Position numbers and translations under genes: made by a program. Positions 23,001-37,015 of a stretch of 64,000 nucleotides of DNA are shown piece by piece. Every line of letters starts with the position of its first letter. Within the stretch, counting starts at the first letter, position 1. The stretch is from Luscinia megarhynchos. Lineage: Eukaryota; Chordata; Aves; Passeriformes; Turdidae. Under the pieces are notes generated by a model. That model saw only the letters and a program-made list of their open reading frames with translations, was not told the DNA's origin and searched no databases. Where the stretch lies: assembly GCA_034336665.1 (NCBI GenBank), contig CM067569.1, positions 4,705,820-4,769,819 on the forward strand, in the 5' to 3' direction.

Positions 23001-24574
23001 TAAGGTTTGCAAAGCCACACAGGCAGCTCCTGCACTGGTGCCAGAACTGTGAGCCCTGGGAGAGGAGGGCAGTGACACCAACACAGCCACCCTGTGCTCC
23101 CATCTCTGAGCCTACAATGACCCTGACTGACAGCACATTGCACCTTTGGGTCCATTTTCTGAGCCACTCTTCTGTCTAAATTAGAATTCACTAATTCACT
23201 TCTATCCCAGCCTATCCCAAGCATCCCTTCTCCACTTCAAGCTGCTCCCACCTTTGCAGAGGCTGATCTGTTCTGTTCCTGTGTGAAGTGCAAACCATCA
23301 GCTCTGAGAGAATTCCACATGCTCTCATGTCTCTGTTTATTCTCTTTGATTTCAGGATGGAACTGGTGGGGGAAGAAGTACTCACATCAGGCTGCTTTAC
23401 TGTTGCTTGCTGGAATTCCCCCGTGGCTCCTCATCCACACTTCATGCTCATCCAGAGAGGGATTGCCTTTTCTTGATCAAAACAGGATTTAACCCAGGAG
23501 GACTGGAAGACTCCAACTAGGGGAAAATACAGCTCAGACTTAAAGGTAAGCTATGTAGTGAGTTAATAAGTTAGGTATTTCAGTAAGATCCAAATAATTT
23601 GTCATGAGTAATCAAATTTATTCCCAGTATATACAGTATTGGGTACAGTTACCAACCACACACATATGTTAGTTTCTTGTGTATTGGAGACATGCTACCT
23701 TAGGTATTTGTAGAAGTCAATTTATTTTGAGGTCATTTTACTTCATGGCACAAATACTGACAATTTAAGACAAAATGTTTTATGCTCATTATTTTCACAT
23801 GATTGATACTACACATAAAGCATTGCAAAGCTCTGCTGAAGCACTGAGCATACTATTACACTCAGCTATTCCCATAGGAAAGAGAAGAAAGGGGAGGTGT
23901 TCAGAATTTTACTTTTCTCTGATCTTGATGTAATGGTGCAAAACCATTCCCAATTTCTGCATATTCCAACAATACCAAGAACGACTGACCTATGACAGTC
24001 CTTTGGCTCTTGCTTTCTCACGAATTCTGGAAGAGCAAATGCCAAGATCTGGGGGCAAACCATAACTCATCATGAGAATTAATAAACAAGTAATGATTTT
24101 CAAGTGCACCACTTGATGGGAAGGATGTTGCTTGGTAACATCAGCAGCTGGATCTGCTGTAAAACCGTGATGTCGCTTGGCAATGGAAAGCTGAGTTGGA
24201 TTTTTGTGAGACTTGTGAAATAGTATTTTGGTGCCCTTCCCCCAAGAAAAGCAGAAACTGCCTGTGGAGATCACATCACTGGGCCCATGTAGGACTGAGA
24301 TTCAGAGGACAGCAGAGGGTACAGCCCAGCCTTGGTGTGAAAGAAAGGGAACACTGAGTACCCGCACTAAAAGCATTTTTTAAAAAACAGGTCATGAAAG
24401 TTTAAAATTATTCTTCCCATTTCTGGCTAATTTTCAATCAGGATGGCAACCTGGAAAAATCCAATTGATGACATACTTCCATTGCTTCTAATCAGCCCCA
24501 TGTGGCAGTTCAGGGCACTCCTGCATCCTTCAGATGTTTAAGGTATGTTTTATGGCACAGAAGTGCACATATTG

Positions 24575-24690
24575 CTTTGGAGAAGAATGGATTTGCCCAG
24601 GGTTAAAAAGCTCACCAAGTGGCAGAACTAGGATGTCAGCACTGGCTTCCTCAGCATGCTCCAGGTACCAGACTTTGCTGGGATTTGAGT
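24575..24690 (+). mobile_element. MIR-like ancient SINE fragment
   Basis: The string gatttgcccagggtt, and then aagtggcagaactaggat, parallels the conserved core and 3' half of MIR (ttgcccaaggtcacacagc...agtggcagagctgggatt). The flanks are diverged. The assignment is from remembered consensus only. Confidence 0.5.
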
Positions 24691-27044
24691 AAATGTTGGA
24701 ACCTCCCATCAGGAGGTGCCCTTCCTAAGGAAACATGGAAGTGCTAAATAATTTTGGTTTACTTTCTATCTAGTAATATTTTCCCAGCTGAAGGAAGAAA
24801 GTCTATAATTTCAGCTCTTAACAGAATTTCCTTAATACTATATAGTTTCAAGCAATAATAAATAAAAGTGATTATGGGAATCTTAAGTTTGATTCTGTTG
24901 TATTCTACTTTTCCCTTAACTGCCTCTCTGGAAGACATGGTTTTCAGATAATTTTGTGTTTTATCTGCTAGTCCCATGAGGATGTCATGGCCATCTCAGG
25001 GTGCCTAAAATGGTGCTCAGTGCCTACATCTGTGGATCTCAATAATCTTTTCCCTTGTGCATTGAGCATTAAATGTTTTCAGGTCACGTACTTTCCCTTC
25101 TGCTGCACTGGTTGCAGATGTCAAAGTACTGCAGTGGGCTTAGTCCTTAAAAGTGATGCCAAAAGCTTTTCATAAAATATATATGATCCAAATAAGAATT
25201 TCCAAGTATTGGAACATTTCTCTTTCCAAACCACATTTATACCAGCAGTTTTTCACCAGATTCCATATGCAGCACTTCAGCCAGTGGGGAGGCTGTGGAT
25301 GCAGACAAAACCCAGAGCTCTGATTCTCTCTCTGTGTCCACATGCACATTCCAGCTGTGGAGAGCTGGACACAGATTCCTGTTTAAGTTCTGAACACCAC
25401 CTCCAGCTAATAGGGCTCAGGGAGCTATAGGGGAGGCTGACCTACATAGCTCACCTGGTCAATCTGTGCCTATCATTGTGCAGGACTGCAAATTGTTTCA
25501 TTATTATTACTGCTGGCCTTTTATAAACAGCTAATTGTGATTTATGAACAATATCTCCCCAACACTTGTGTTATGAGACCTATGACTGTAAAAGTCATGC
25601 CCATAGCCAACTTGACAAAGTTTACAGGTGTTTTCACACTCTAAATGTAAACCATCATTCAGTCAAAGTCAGGAATTTCTGTTCCTAAATCTCACAGCTG
25701 AGGCAGCAAGAACATGCACTCTGACTTGGGGCAATATTCTGGAAGTAGCAGTGGGAGGTCTGATGTGAGGGGAGGATTTTTAGAAGCTGCTGAAGCTGAA
25801 GCTGGGAATGGTGGGACATGGCTCAGAGAGATAAAAATCCATGTTGTGTGAGGCACAGGAGGAAACAAGGTGGGGATCTGTTGGCTTAGCACAGAGGCAC
25901 AGGTAGGGCCTGGGAAGAATGTGCCACAGGATGAATTATCTCTTGCCTCTTTTCAGGTCCTTCCTCCTTTAAATTCTTTTTCTTGCTTTCCCCTTTTTCT
26001 CCAAGAGACTCAGTGGAAATACAAGGGAGAGCAGAGCTGCCACAGGGATGGATTTCTGAGAGCAAAGGGAGGGCAGGGAAGAGGCAGAATAAATCTGCTC
26101 AGGGGGAAGGGGCTCCTGCTTGTTCTGCTTTGGCTGTGGGCTCTGAACCAGCTGCCAGCAGCAGTTTGTCCCTCTCTGTGGATGGCAGCAGGATTTAATC
26201 CCCCTCTCTCCTGGCCTGAGGTGTGTGTTGGCATGCCAGGGTTGGCAGGTTGCAGCTGCTTTCTGGGCTTTGTGCTCACACACCCTCTGTGCCCACACAA
26301 ACATCCCAGGGGAGGAGAGCTCCTTCTCAGGCTCCTGGAAAGCCTCCAGCACTCAGAGACTCTCCTTGGGCTCAGGGGAGGATGTTTACTGGTTTTCTTT
26401 CTGCTGACACAACACAGGTACATAGCAGGTACCACACAGTCACACATATATACATGCACATATTACATATTTATAAATGCAGATATCTTATGCAGATTAT
26501 ATCTTTCATCCTCAGTTAGAGGCCATTTAGCCTGAGGCTGTTTTTAATAATTTCATGATAGCTGTTAGATCACTGAGTGAGAATAAATTAGATAAAAACT
26601 CAGATATTGAATATTTCACAGTTGTCAATACTCCTACTCCAGAAATGCTGTGTTTTATCAGCAGTGAGAGCAGGCTGTGAAAATAAATCTCTCAGGAGAG
26701 CTGCACATCAAGACAACTTGTTAATAGCCAGACAGGGGTTAGATTTCATATTCTAGTCCAAGCAACTGTATTAGGTTTTTGCAGGACTAACTCTGGGAAC
26801 TGAGTCACTGACCTCTGAAATTGTAGTCAAGATAGAGCTCATAAGTTGTTTACAAAGATTCCCAAGTTTGGATGAAAAAATATTTACTTTGAAACTAAAT
26901 TTGTTGACTTTTTTCAGACTTCTGCACCTTGAAAATAGTTAGATTAAGTAAACACAACACTTAGATGTACAATAAGCATTTAGTTGGGTTACTTGTGCAA
27001 GTTCCTCACTGATTCACAAAGCAGGAGAATGCTGCTGGCATTTT

Positions 27045-27125
27045 AGAAAAGCAGAAATTGAGGCACAGGGGCAGTTGAGTGATCAGGCCTTTAATATGTT
27101 GTGTAATCCTGGGCTTTGCAGGAAA
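27045..27125 (+). mobile_element. Possible MIR-like fragment
   Basis: Contains gcagaaattgaggcacaggg followed by gcagttgagtgatcaggcc, like the MIR segment 'gaaactgaggcacagag...gttaagtgacttgcc'. It is short and uncertain. Confidence 0.3.
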
Positions 27126-30100
27126 GTACAGCTGGTGTTCAGCCCTCAGAATAATGATACAGAATGAAGATGATTACTGGTTTGATTTGGCATTACTGTT
27201 CTAAAAGAAGAGATTATATTTTACATGGAATATTCCCTGGATTATGGACTTTTCTAAGTATGATCTAACTCTGCACAAAAAGACTCCATCACATTTCAAG
27301 GCTAATCAGGACCAAAATGCTTCCTCAGGCATATTTGTACAGTCAGCCAAGACCAGTTTTATAGAGAGTAACATCATCCTCAAAGATATAAATAAAAAAA
27401 AACCCCAAACAACTCTACAGTAAGGCTAAAATAATTTTATGTGCTTTATTTCAAAGGATAATAATTGCATGCTAATAAGAATGTTTCCTTACAGACACCA
27501 CCATAGTTTCATACCTGTTACCATGTTAAAACTAATGTAATGAATTAATGTTTAAGCTTAATGTAAATTATAAACCTACTTTCCCCCTGATTCCTTTGAT
27601 TCAACTAAGCAGAATTGCAAAACAAGATTGAGAGAAGTCAATTACAGCCAGTCTTCTGGGTGTTTATCATGACCTGGTGACAACAAATGGTGCCTGAACT
27701 GCATTATCCCCCTCTAGACTGGGTTTGATGTTTGCCTCTGTGGCAGTGGCTTTTTTAGGAGATGATCTAATGCTGTGCTGGTGGGAAGAGGTCCTGGTGA
27801 TCCCTGGTGGTTGGTGGAGATAAAGTTACCTAAGCTGCTCACTGTTGTTACAGATGGCACAACTCTTCATACTTCTGACAGACCTAAACCTAATCAGCTT
27901 CACCTAATGACAGATTTAAACTCTTATAACTTACTGCCTTCTCCAGCTGGGGATCTCCACTATTTATATTCATGTTCTCATTTTACACTAATATGAACAA
28001 TATCCAGTTTCAGAAGTTCACTCTTAATTTACAGGTGTATTTTTTCATTGGCATTTCATCATCATTAAGGAATATGCTGGTTGCAGGTTTTACAGTACCT
28101 TAATCTCAGTTTTGGTTTGGGGAGGGTTCCCTGGAGACCAGGCCCACAAAATAGTTGTTATGCATAATTATGCACTGGCATTTTGAAGCAGGGATTGTAA
28201 CACTGAATATATAAAATCTCTGCTTTAAACAAAAAACCATGACAGCATGCAGGCAACTAAGTACCAGTCACTACTACCAAAATGTGGATATTAAATATTT
28301 CAAGTCAGTGGAATGAGCACAAAATAATGCCTAAAATTGCTTGTCCAGTTTAAAGTTCATGTGAATAAAGATTTATGTTTCTTCTTATATCCAAATGTGA
28401 GTCTTTTCCTCTTGTTTGAGCAAACTCTTAAAGATTACTTGGTGAACTCCTGTGCATGTAGAAAGGAGTGATATTCTTCTCTGAAAAGTGTGATAGCCCA
28501 TGGATTGACTCAAACCTCTTTAAATTTCTTATGTAAAAACAGAACCTGCCACAAAAGGATATCATGAGACCGTACAATATATTAGTGCAAAAGGCTCATG
28601 CATAACTTCTGAAATTCTTGAAATCTTTTTAACCAGTAGAAAGGGTTTAATAGTGCCATGGCTGAAATATTTGTTTTGGGCTGGTGAGTCTTCATGCAGG
28701 AACTAAATATTGCACGTAGGACAATTAAGAAATATTAAGGCTCATTTATCAGAATGCAAGAATATTTCCATGGTCAGTGCTCCTGATACATTTTCCCCCT
28801 TGGTGTGAGCACTGTGTGATTAAAGAGTCTACCAAAGAAACTGAAAGAAAGCCCCACTTTATGTATACCATGAATTTAAACCTCCTGCCCCTTGTATCAT
28901 GCAGAGATTTTCATATGGGTTCAATAAAACTGTGTGATGTTCCAAAAGTGTGGCTAAAATCAGGCCTTTCTCATCAAGAAAGTGGTTAAGCATAATTTTC
29001 AGTTTACAGTTGCAAGTGGCATGGAAACTGTGAGTAGCAGGCCATGCAAAAAGCAGGCATGCAGCTTATCACCACAGATACTAATAATTCCTGTATTTTC
29101 AATAGTATCAATATGCTGTAGAAATAAAACACAGAGACAGAAATAAAGGCAACAGATCACACTGCTGTTAGAACTGACAGCTTTGCATAATGGAGCACAC
29201 ACATCCCCCTGAAGTGCTGGAGAATCCAGGCTAAAAGCACACACTAACATCCAGGCAGATAAGGTCAAAACCTGCAGATTTATGAAGCTGTGCTGTAAAA
29301 ACTGGGATTTTGATACTCATTGAACAGCTCCTTTATACCTTCCTCCTCCCTTCCCTTACTGCAGCAATTGTGTTTCTGGCTTCAACCAGGAGCTGCTCAT
29401 GATGTCAGTTTGTCAACATCAAAAATTGTTTGTGCTTCAGGAGATTTAGAAGGATCCTCTCCGCCTTTTTTGGAGGGTTTGTGAAAATCTGACAGTGAAC
29501 CTTGAGTGCACAGAAATGGTGCTGTTTGGCTGTCTCTTCACAGAATCACAGAAAACAGAGCTGAGGAACAAATCCTTCCCTGTTTTAGTATCTCCCCAAA
29601 AGAGGCATTTTTTTACATGTCTGCTGGGGGAAATACATTTTGGGAATGGGACAAAATGTTCTGAAATAATATTTACCAAATAATTCCTTTATCTCAGTTG
29701 GTCAATTCCTCACATCTATTCTGCAGAAGCATCTATAGTGTTTGTTCACTGATAAAGTTTTCTGGTTTATTTCAGTGTTTCTAGGGAGATTATCTCATCA
29801 TTCTGCTGTCTTACTCACAATTCTACTGGTCCCCTTCCCTTCTAAAATATTTCTGTAGAAAATATGGCAGCTGCTCATATCAAAACAAAAATATTAGCAC
29901 TATAATAATCACATTATGTTTGGTAGCAAGAAAAAACTCTTTTCACCCAGTCATGTTGCCATGAACCAGCAAATCTTTTCTGATTACTTACAATCAGAAA
30001 AGTAGATTTCATCTAGGGAATAAAATAAATCATTCTTACCTTTTATTTATGCACGAACCCATTAAAGTCCTACAAAACTTCCCACAGCACACTACTGTTT

Positions 30101-33100
30101 ACACATGAAGTAAATAAATATAAATATCTGAATCCATTTGCAAGGATTCAGAGCTGGCTGAAGCTTGGTTTGACCAAGAATAAAGAGTGCTGGTTTGATC
30201 TTATGCTTGCTGGGAAACCAGGGAAGTAAATGAGTCTGTCAAGTCCTAACTAGCATTTAATGACAAATTTAATTTGGCAAGAATATATAGTTCAGTATTT
30301 TGTCAAGCTTGCTGAGGCTTGTATATTATGTATATGGATCTTGACCAACTGCTGTATTTTCATAGGATCCTGCCTTAAAGAGCTTCTAAAGAAAACATAC
30401 ACAACTTAAATCAGACTTTGTTTCACCATGTGATTTTTAGAACACAGTACTTAAAAGGGATTATGTCTAGAAAAATAAAAACTATAATCTCTGATGGCTC
30501 AACTCTTATCCTGGATGTCAGCAGTGCAGCTCTTCAAACCATTAGTTTCTGCAATTAAATGTGGAATCAATTAACTGCACTTAAGCCATTCATTTAGCAT
30601 TAAGCCTAGATCATAGAAGCAGGGTAAAATGTTTCTCTTTCCAGACTTGTTGTGGAGTTTGCTGATAAAGCCCCAAGTATAATGTAACTTAGATCAGCTT
30701 AGATTGGCTTTTCCCCAGCCTGGGTTGCTTGCCACAGATAGTTAAAATGTTAAATATAGTTAAAATAGTTAAATTCTTGCATGTGCAAAGTGATCTCCTC
30801 AGGCCAGGACACCCAAGCCTGTCATTGTCACAGGACTCTGCCTCAGAGATGGAAAAATGACTGGGTGTGATGCAGATGCAGATGGAGATGCAGATGTCAG
30901 GTTATTTAAAACTAAGCCAATGAGGATTAGATCATCCACCCGTAGGCCCCTCTGACTTTTCTGGTCAACTACCAGCATGCTTTCCTGTCCAAAATCCTTA
31001 TAAAATTAAGATTTATAGATTCTGTGTATTAGCATTGAATTAACTTTGAATCTGTAATGAAAATATTTAGACATGAAGGGATGGAATTTTTTTTTAACTC
31101 CTGCATGTATACTGTAGGTTTTTAATCCATCTGTAAAGGGAAAAAAGTCTCTTCCTAGGTAGTTAAGAGCTTGATCCTGAATAGTTGAATCACAAAGACA
31201 AAATTCAAGCTATGAATACTCTGTTTTTAATTTAATTTAATTTTTTATTTTGTGGAAATATCTGCTTTATTATACAGACAGAAGCATGCCTGCCATTGTC
31301 ATTCTGTGCCCATCAATAAGATCATTAGTTTTGCCTGAAGATAAACCCATTTTATTAAACTTGCAGTTTCCAAAATATTATGATAACATAAACCCTGTTA
31401 AATAATAAAATCCAGAAATATGGATTTACATGTTGACAATGGACTTCAATATCACATCAATGTTAAAAACAGTAACCATCAAATTTTTGCTAATCTTATT
31501 TTGATTTAATTGGTTCTCCTAGTGTGTAAGACTGGAAGTGACTTAAACTACCTGAAGATCTATAAGTTTTGGGTGACCAGAGGCAATATTGTATCTTCAA
31601 CTGCTCAGTGTTGTGTTTTGCAGACTGAAACAAACTTTGCTATGCATGAAAGACAAAACATTGTAGACAGCTCTCTCTTAAGAACATCATCAAACATCTG
31701 CGTAATCTGTCTAGTGAGCAGCCAGTTCATTTCATCCCTGAAATTCTGCATGAGAAACACACATTCTTGTTGTTACATGGCAACTTCAAAACAAAAAGCA
31801 ACACTTTCTGACACAAACTCTTAGAACTGTTTCTGAAAAAAGAAAAAAAAAGAACAAGTGGAAGAGAGCCACATTTAACAACTCCAGCATTTGCAAATAG
31901 TTATGACAGTCTGTAATGTTGTAACTTGTTTTTAAAACAGCTATTTTAGGACATGCACATTTAATGATCAGTCTCTTGGTCTTAGAGAGATACTGACTAA
32001 AGAAGACATCATCCTGTAGACACACTATATAGGGTATGGGATTGTAAAACAAGTTATACAAGAGATCATGAAACTACAGAACCTCAAAGGAGAGAGACAC
32101 TGTTTCTGGTACAGAGGAAAAAAATCTTTTATTTGTCAGACACTCCTTATGCCTTTTTGTAATGTCTAAAGCATAATTAGTAAACTGTTTTGAGTCTAGA
32201 CATTTTTAAATTTAAAGAATTAATAAAAAATTACTTACCCAATTTTCCTCTAGACCAAAAATGAAAATGCACCACTCTGTCCCTGAGTTTTATAACCTTC
32301 TGCACTCCTTCCCTCCTAGCTGGTGTGTGGATCCCCTTTCTCCCTGGATCACATGAAAGTGTTCTATTAATGTGAATTGGCTGATGTTTGAGAACACTAT
32401 GCTGGAGAGCTATGAAGTGTAAGGAATCTGACCCAGGGAGCTGTGGGGCTATGACACATCAGTTCTGCAGAGGAATTCTCGGTTGCTGGATGGGAATGAC
32501 ACAGGACAGGTCCTGCACACTGGGTGCAGCACATTGGCACTGTCATTGGATTTGTTGGGATATGGATTCTCTAAGGCAGGGAGACAAGTTCCATGTTAAA
32601 CCAATGCAACTGCAATTTTACTCTCTGGCTTTTTACTCCAGGACTGTAACAACTCCCAAGTATCAGGCTGTCCCTTTCACCTGACCTCTCAAGCAAAGGT
32701 TGGGAAAATGGATCCATTTCACACGTGACAAAAGTAAATAACAACAGCACTGCTGAAAGTGACAGCTGCCTTAAGAAAACCACTGCAAGTCAGCGCTGCT
32801 CTGCATATTTCCTAAGGAATGCCTTGCTGGAGCTCAGGATAAACACTCAAAGCCTAGGAATGCTGGCAGATTACCTGGCAGGATGGAGAGAAGGAAAGAG
32901 AAGTCTTCTGCCTCTGTTGCATTCTTCATCCCTTTGCCCGTGCTCAGTTTTCTCTCGCCCACATGGGCAGGACAGAGGGAATGCAGCTTTGCCTCTTCCC
33001 ACATGGGATGAGCTGGAGCTTTCAGCCACTGGTTTGGATGGAGTGGTTGAGCTGGAGTGTCACATGTGTGAGCTTTCAGGGAACCAAGCCATGCCACTTC

Positions 33101-33752
33101 AGCAGAGAGCTGTCTCACCCATCAACCCCCAAAGCACACAGCACTGCAATAGGAAACCCGCACCAATCACAGAAATGTCTTTTAAGCAGAGCATGTTTTC
33201 ACTTACATGGCATTTTGGAAAATCCTCCCTTGGAATACACTGTTCCAGAAAGGAAAAAACCATTGCTTTCCTAACAAGTTGTGAGTTACAGGCCTTTAAA
33301 CACATACATATAAACATATCCACATCAGTACAAGATATGAAGATATGATTGCTGGGATAGAATTAAACCTATCACAGAAGTGCTTAGGCTTGAGTCAGTT
33401 GTACATTATATTGGCAAAGTCTAAGAGGTGATAATTTCTAGAGACTGCTATAAGAAATAATTTCTGAATTTTCTGTGAACACAGAAGTGATTAGCACATT
33501 AAAATTTTTATGTCCAAAAATTGCCATGCAGTTATGAAAAATATGTGCACAAATCTTTAGAACATGAATCAACTTTCTGCATTTGCAAAAATCTGACATT
33601 GTTTCACATTTGCTTTTAATTTGTTTATTCTCCATTCAAAACATGCTGGATGGACCACCAAGGCTGCAGCTGTTCTGGCTATTCTCCACTCTGAGGCACC
33701 ACTGATATATGAACATATATGAACATATATTTCTTAGTCCTTCTTGCAAAGA

Positions 33753-33841
33753 TTTTATTTTATTTTATTTTATTTTATTTTATTTTATTTTATTTTATTT
33801 TATTTTATTTTATTTTATTTTATTTTATTTTATTTATTTTT
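33753..33841. repeat. (TTTTA)n pentanucleotide microsatellite
   Basis: About 17 units of TTTTA, ending in TATTTATTTT. It is the same motif class as the array at 6141-6251 but in the opposite orientation. Confidence 0.97.
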
Positions 33842-35884
33842 ACACTGCTCTTTGATTGTAGGGAAAAAGTGGAAGGTTTTCAGCATTTTGGCCTCCAGCA
33901 ACATGACTTCCACATGTTGTTGTTGTAGCAACCTGGTGTCAGTCTTTCACTTAGTGAAACCTTCCAAATCCTTGGAAAGAAAGTGTTTCTGGTGCCAGTG
34001 AGGGTTTGATTCTACCAGGATTTTTTCCTTGACATCCCACCAAATTTGGCCCTGGTTTTTTTCATTGTTCTATTAATAATTGTTCTTTCATATTCCTCTG
34101 AAAATACCATCTTAGACTGGCACAATGTATATGGTGATGTGATGGGCTGTAACTTAATCCTCACTGCTGAGGGAATATCTGGTGCCAGATTTTCACCTCC
34201 CACAGGATTATTTGTAAATACAAAAATAAAAGCTCCTGCAAGAACCAAGTATACTAATTCACACTTCTGCACTACTAAAACAATTTTTTTAATTAGCTGC
34301 ATTCATTAAAAGAGCTTCCTCTCATCTGTGTTTGCTTGCAGAGCTGGCAGCTGAATGTCAAATATCTCAGATGTTTTATTTCTGATGTTTTCAATTAGTC
34401 CAGGCCCCATTTCAGACACCAGGATTAACTTTATATCAGCAACAGCCATCACTGGGCAACAGATCCTGTGTTGCCATGTTTTCAGATAACTAATTTCTTG
34501 CTTTATCTCTTCATCCTGAACAGGAGCATTTATTTTGGTGTAATCAAGGGAAATGCAAAAAGGTTTATGCTTTAAAATCATAAGCAGCACTCCTGGGCAG
34601 TGACTAAAATGTCTCATTTAAAGACAAATCTTTTTCCATTAATGCCTGGGAACATCTGCTAGCAAATCAGGGACATTCACATCAGGAGGCCAATTTCCAG
34701 AACTGGACAAGTGATTAGATTTGATAATAAATGAAACAGTGGTAGATCCACATTTTAGGGGCTCTAGATAAGAGCATTGTCATGCTGGGCAATTCCCAAG
34801 CTGAAATGCACTGTGAATCCCTCTTGTAATTCACTGCTCAGCACCATAAAGAAATACATTATTGCTCTTTATTTGGTGACTCTGAAAACTGACTTTTGCT
34901 TGCTGAAATACAGTACCTGTATGATCATGGTTAATACAAATTGTACAACATTTGGACTTAGAAACCAGCTAGAGATCTGCTGCTCAATGCCAGAAACTCT
35001 ACATTCATTTCTGCAAAGAGCAAAAGAGGGAATGGTGATATCTGCACATGGTGAAACTCTCCTAGTGGATCTGAAATGTTTATTTTAGGATTCCTTTATG
35101 TGACTCTTCTCATTTCAATGAGAACAGGATTTTATGTATATGCATAGATGAGAACTGAATGAACATCAGACAAAAAATAGTCTTGGTGTGTAAAGAGAAC
35201 TGGAAAATCTTGCAGTCAACTGCACGTAGAAGATTTTCTTCACTTACCATTGTCACTGTTGACAGTAACAATTGACATAGATACACAGTAATAGCTAGGA
35301 AAGCAGAGATCTGATCATCTGGATAAGCAGAACTCTCAAAAAAAATTTCTTGCACTACTGTGGAATGCTGAGTTCCTAGAAGCATAGTGAGATGACAGTA
35401 AAAAAGTGTAACTCACATTTGCTGAGCCTGTATTTGCATCCTGAATATTTTTTACCATGTGTTTGTGTGCTGCAGTGCACAATGGCCCCAGTCTTGTTTG
35501 GATCCTCTCTCGAGCCTTTCTGTGTCACCATCTGAAAGCAAATTACTCATATTGAATTTGCAATGCAAATTTGACAGCACTCTACAAGTCCCACAAAGAA
35601 TAGAAAATTGTTCAAGAGTTCAAATATAATTTATTAATGTTCAATTAAGTATTATATATTTTAAATATATATTTTGAAAGATAACTTGTGCATAGTTGCA
35701 GGCTGTAGTCCAGCTGAAGTACTGGTTTGGGGAAACTGAAGTAGATCCATGTCTGTATACTGAATCAAGATGATCTATGAAGATGTTTAAGACAATGCTC
35801 CCAAAAATACCTTAAAACCCCCACCATGACAATTAGAAAAATAGTATTAATCAACAATGAAGGGCTAAGTGTTATGATTTATAT

Positions 35885-36370
35885 TTTGCAGGGACCAGCA
35901 GGACCAGGAAAGTTATCACCCTCCTGTTCTCATCATTGGTGAGGCCACACCTCAATTGGTACATCCAGTGTTGGGCCCTTCACTATAAAAAGGACACTGA
36001 GGTGCTGGAGAGTTTACAGTTTTTGAGGGAGCTGGGGGATTTTAGCCTCAAGGAAAGGATGCTCAGGGTGTCTCCATCGCTGTCCTCATCGCTGACTGGA
36101 GGAGGGTGCAGTGAGCTGTGCCTGCAGGGACACCACCACAGGACGTGGCTGTAAGTTGAGACAGGGGACATTCAGATTAGGTATCAGAATGTTCTTTTTC
36201 ACCGTTTAGGTACCTAGGCATTAGGAATAGGCTCCCAGGGAGGTGGTGGAGTCACCACCCCCGGAGGCGTTCAGGAGGAGCTGTGTGATGTGGTTTAGGG
36301 GTTACCGTGACAGTGCTGGACTGGATGATCTTGAGGCCGCTTCCAACCCTGATGACTCCACGATTCTAAC
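35885..36370 (+). mobile_element. CR1 LINE 3' end, internally deleted
   Basis: The sense CR1 landmarks occur in order: gtgaggccacacctcaattg, gggcccttcactataaaaagg, gacactgaggtgctggagag, gattcagattagg-like text, aataggctcccagggagg, gactggatgatcttgagg, and a tail near gactccacgattct. Parts of the usual 3' ORF end are missing. It ends just before the NSMCE4A CpG island. Confidence 0.85.
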
Positions 36371-36414
36371 GAGATGGTCTTTAAAGTCCCTTCCAACCCA
36401 CACCATCCTATGGC
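36371..36414 (+). mobile_element. Second CR1 3' tail fragment
   Basis: The text ggtctttaaagtcccttcc, then aacccacaccatcctatgg, is a second copy of the CR1 3' terminus. It directly follows the tail of the first element, so it is a nested or duplicated tail. Confidence 0.6.
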
Positions 36415-36838
36415 CCTACAGCTCATTCCATTCGCCAGAGCACAGACCCCCGCTCGGTGACTAGGGCAGGCGTTTCCCCGCAGGATGCCGCCACCAGAGG
36501 CGCCAGGAGAAGCTCCTTTCTCCCTCCCTTCCCGCGCCGCCCTCAGCCGTGCCGCCTCCCGCCGCCCTGCTCCTGCTCCCGCCCCGCGGCCTCCGCGCCC
36601 GCAGCGCCCTCCGGAGGCGGCGCCGCAGCCGCGCCCTCAGGGGAGCGGCCTGGGCGGCCCCGCCCGCGCCGCGCTGCCCGCACCGCCCGCCGCCGCTCGG
36701 CTGCGGACGAGGAAGGAAGTCAATGCCAAAGGAGGGCTGAGAGAGCGGTAAGTACCGCTGCGGCGGCTCAGAAAGGCCCAGCCCTGCTGCGGAACGGACC
36801 GCGCGGCCGGCAGAAGCGGGGCGGAAAGCAGCGCCAAG

Positions 36839-36913
36839 ATGGAAGATCACGGTCAGAGTGCGGCGGCCCCACGACCCGCGGTGCCCGCGGAGCCCTCCAC
36901 GAAGATCCTCTGA
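36839..36913 (+). other. Upstream ORF (24 codons) in the putative NSMCE4A 5' leader
   Basis: ATG in a strong context (AAG before, G after) opens a 24-codon frame beginning MEDHGQSAAAPRP and ending TGA at 36911-36913. That is 102 nt before the NSMCE4A start and out of frame with it. Whether it is transcribed depends on the unknown start site. Confidence 0.4.
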
Positions 36914-37015
36914 GGAGGAGTGCGCAGGCTCGGCCCGCTGCGTGCGTCCCGGAGCTCAGGCCGGGTCATCCCGGCCGCGTCCAGCGGCGCTGGTGACCGC
37001 GGCCGCGCGTCCGCC

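Larger units (their letters stand above)
18789..35884. other. TACC2 5' intron and/or TACC2-NSMCE4A intergenic region
   Basis: About 17 kb with no recognisable coding exon on either strand. The TACC2 5' UTR exon or exons and promoter must lie here or in the NSMCE4A CpG island, because the start-codon exon opens at a 3' splice site. The longest frames (21527-21967 plus, 25870-26535 plus, 32725-33348 plus) resemble no family I know and lack exon-like context. Two MIR-like fragments, a TTTTA array and a nested palindrome are listed separately. Confidence 0.55.

Noticed and set aside
25870..26535. 221-codon plus-strand frame in a GC-richer patch
   Set aside because: Several overlapping frames on both strands are open here because the local GC content lowers stop frequency. 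No family resemblance.
32725..33348. 207-codon plus-strand frame, the second longest in the first 36 kb
   Set aside because: No recognisable domain, no promoter or exon context, low-complexity-free but unconserved-looking peptide. A frame of this size is plausible by chance in a window this large.
36457..36996. 179-codon plus-strand frame in the NSMCE4A CpG island
   Set aside because: Low-complexity Ala/Arg/Pro translation of a CpG island, not in frame with the NSMCE4A start.
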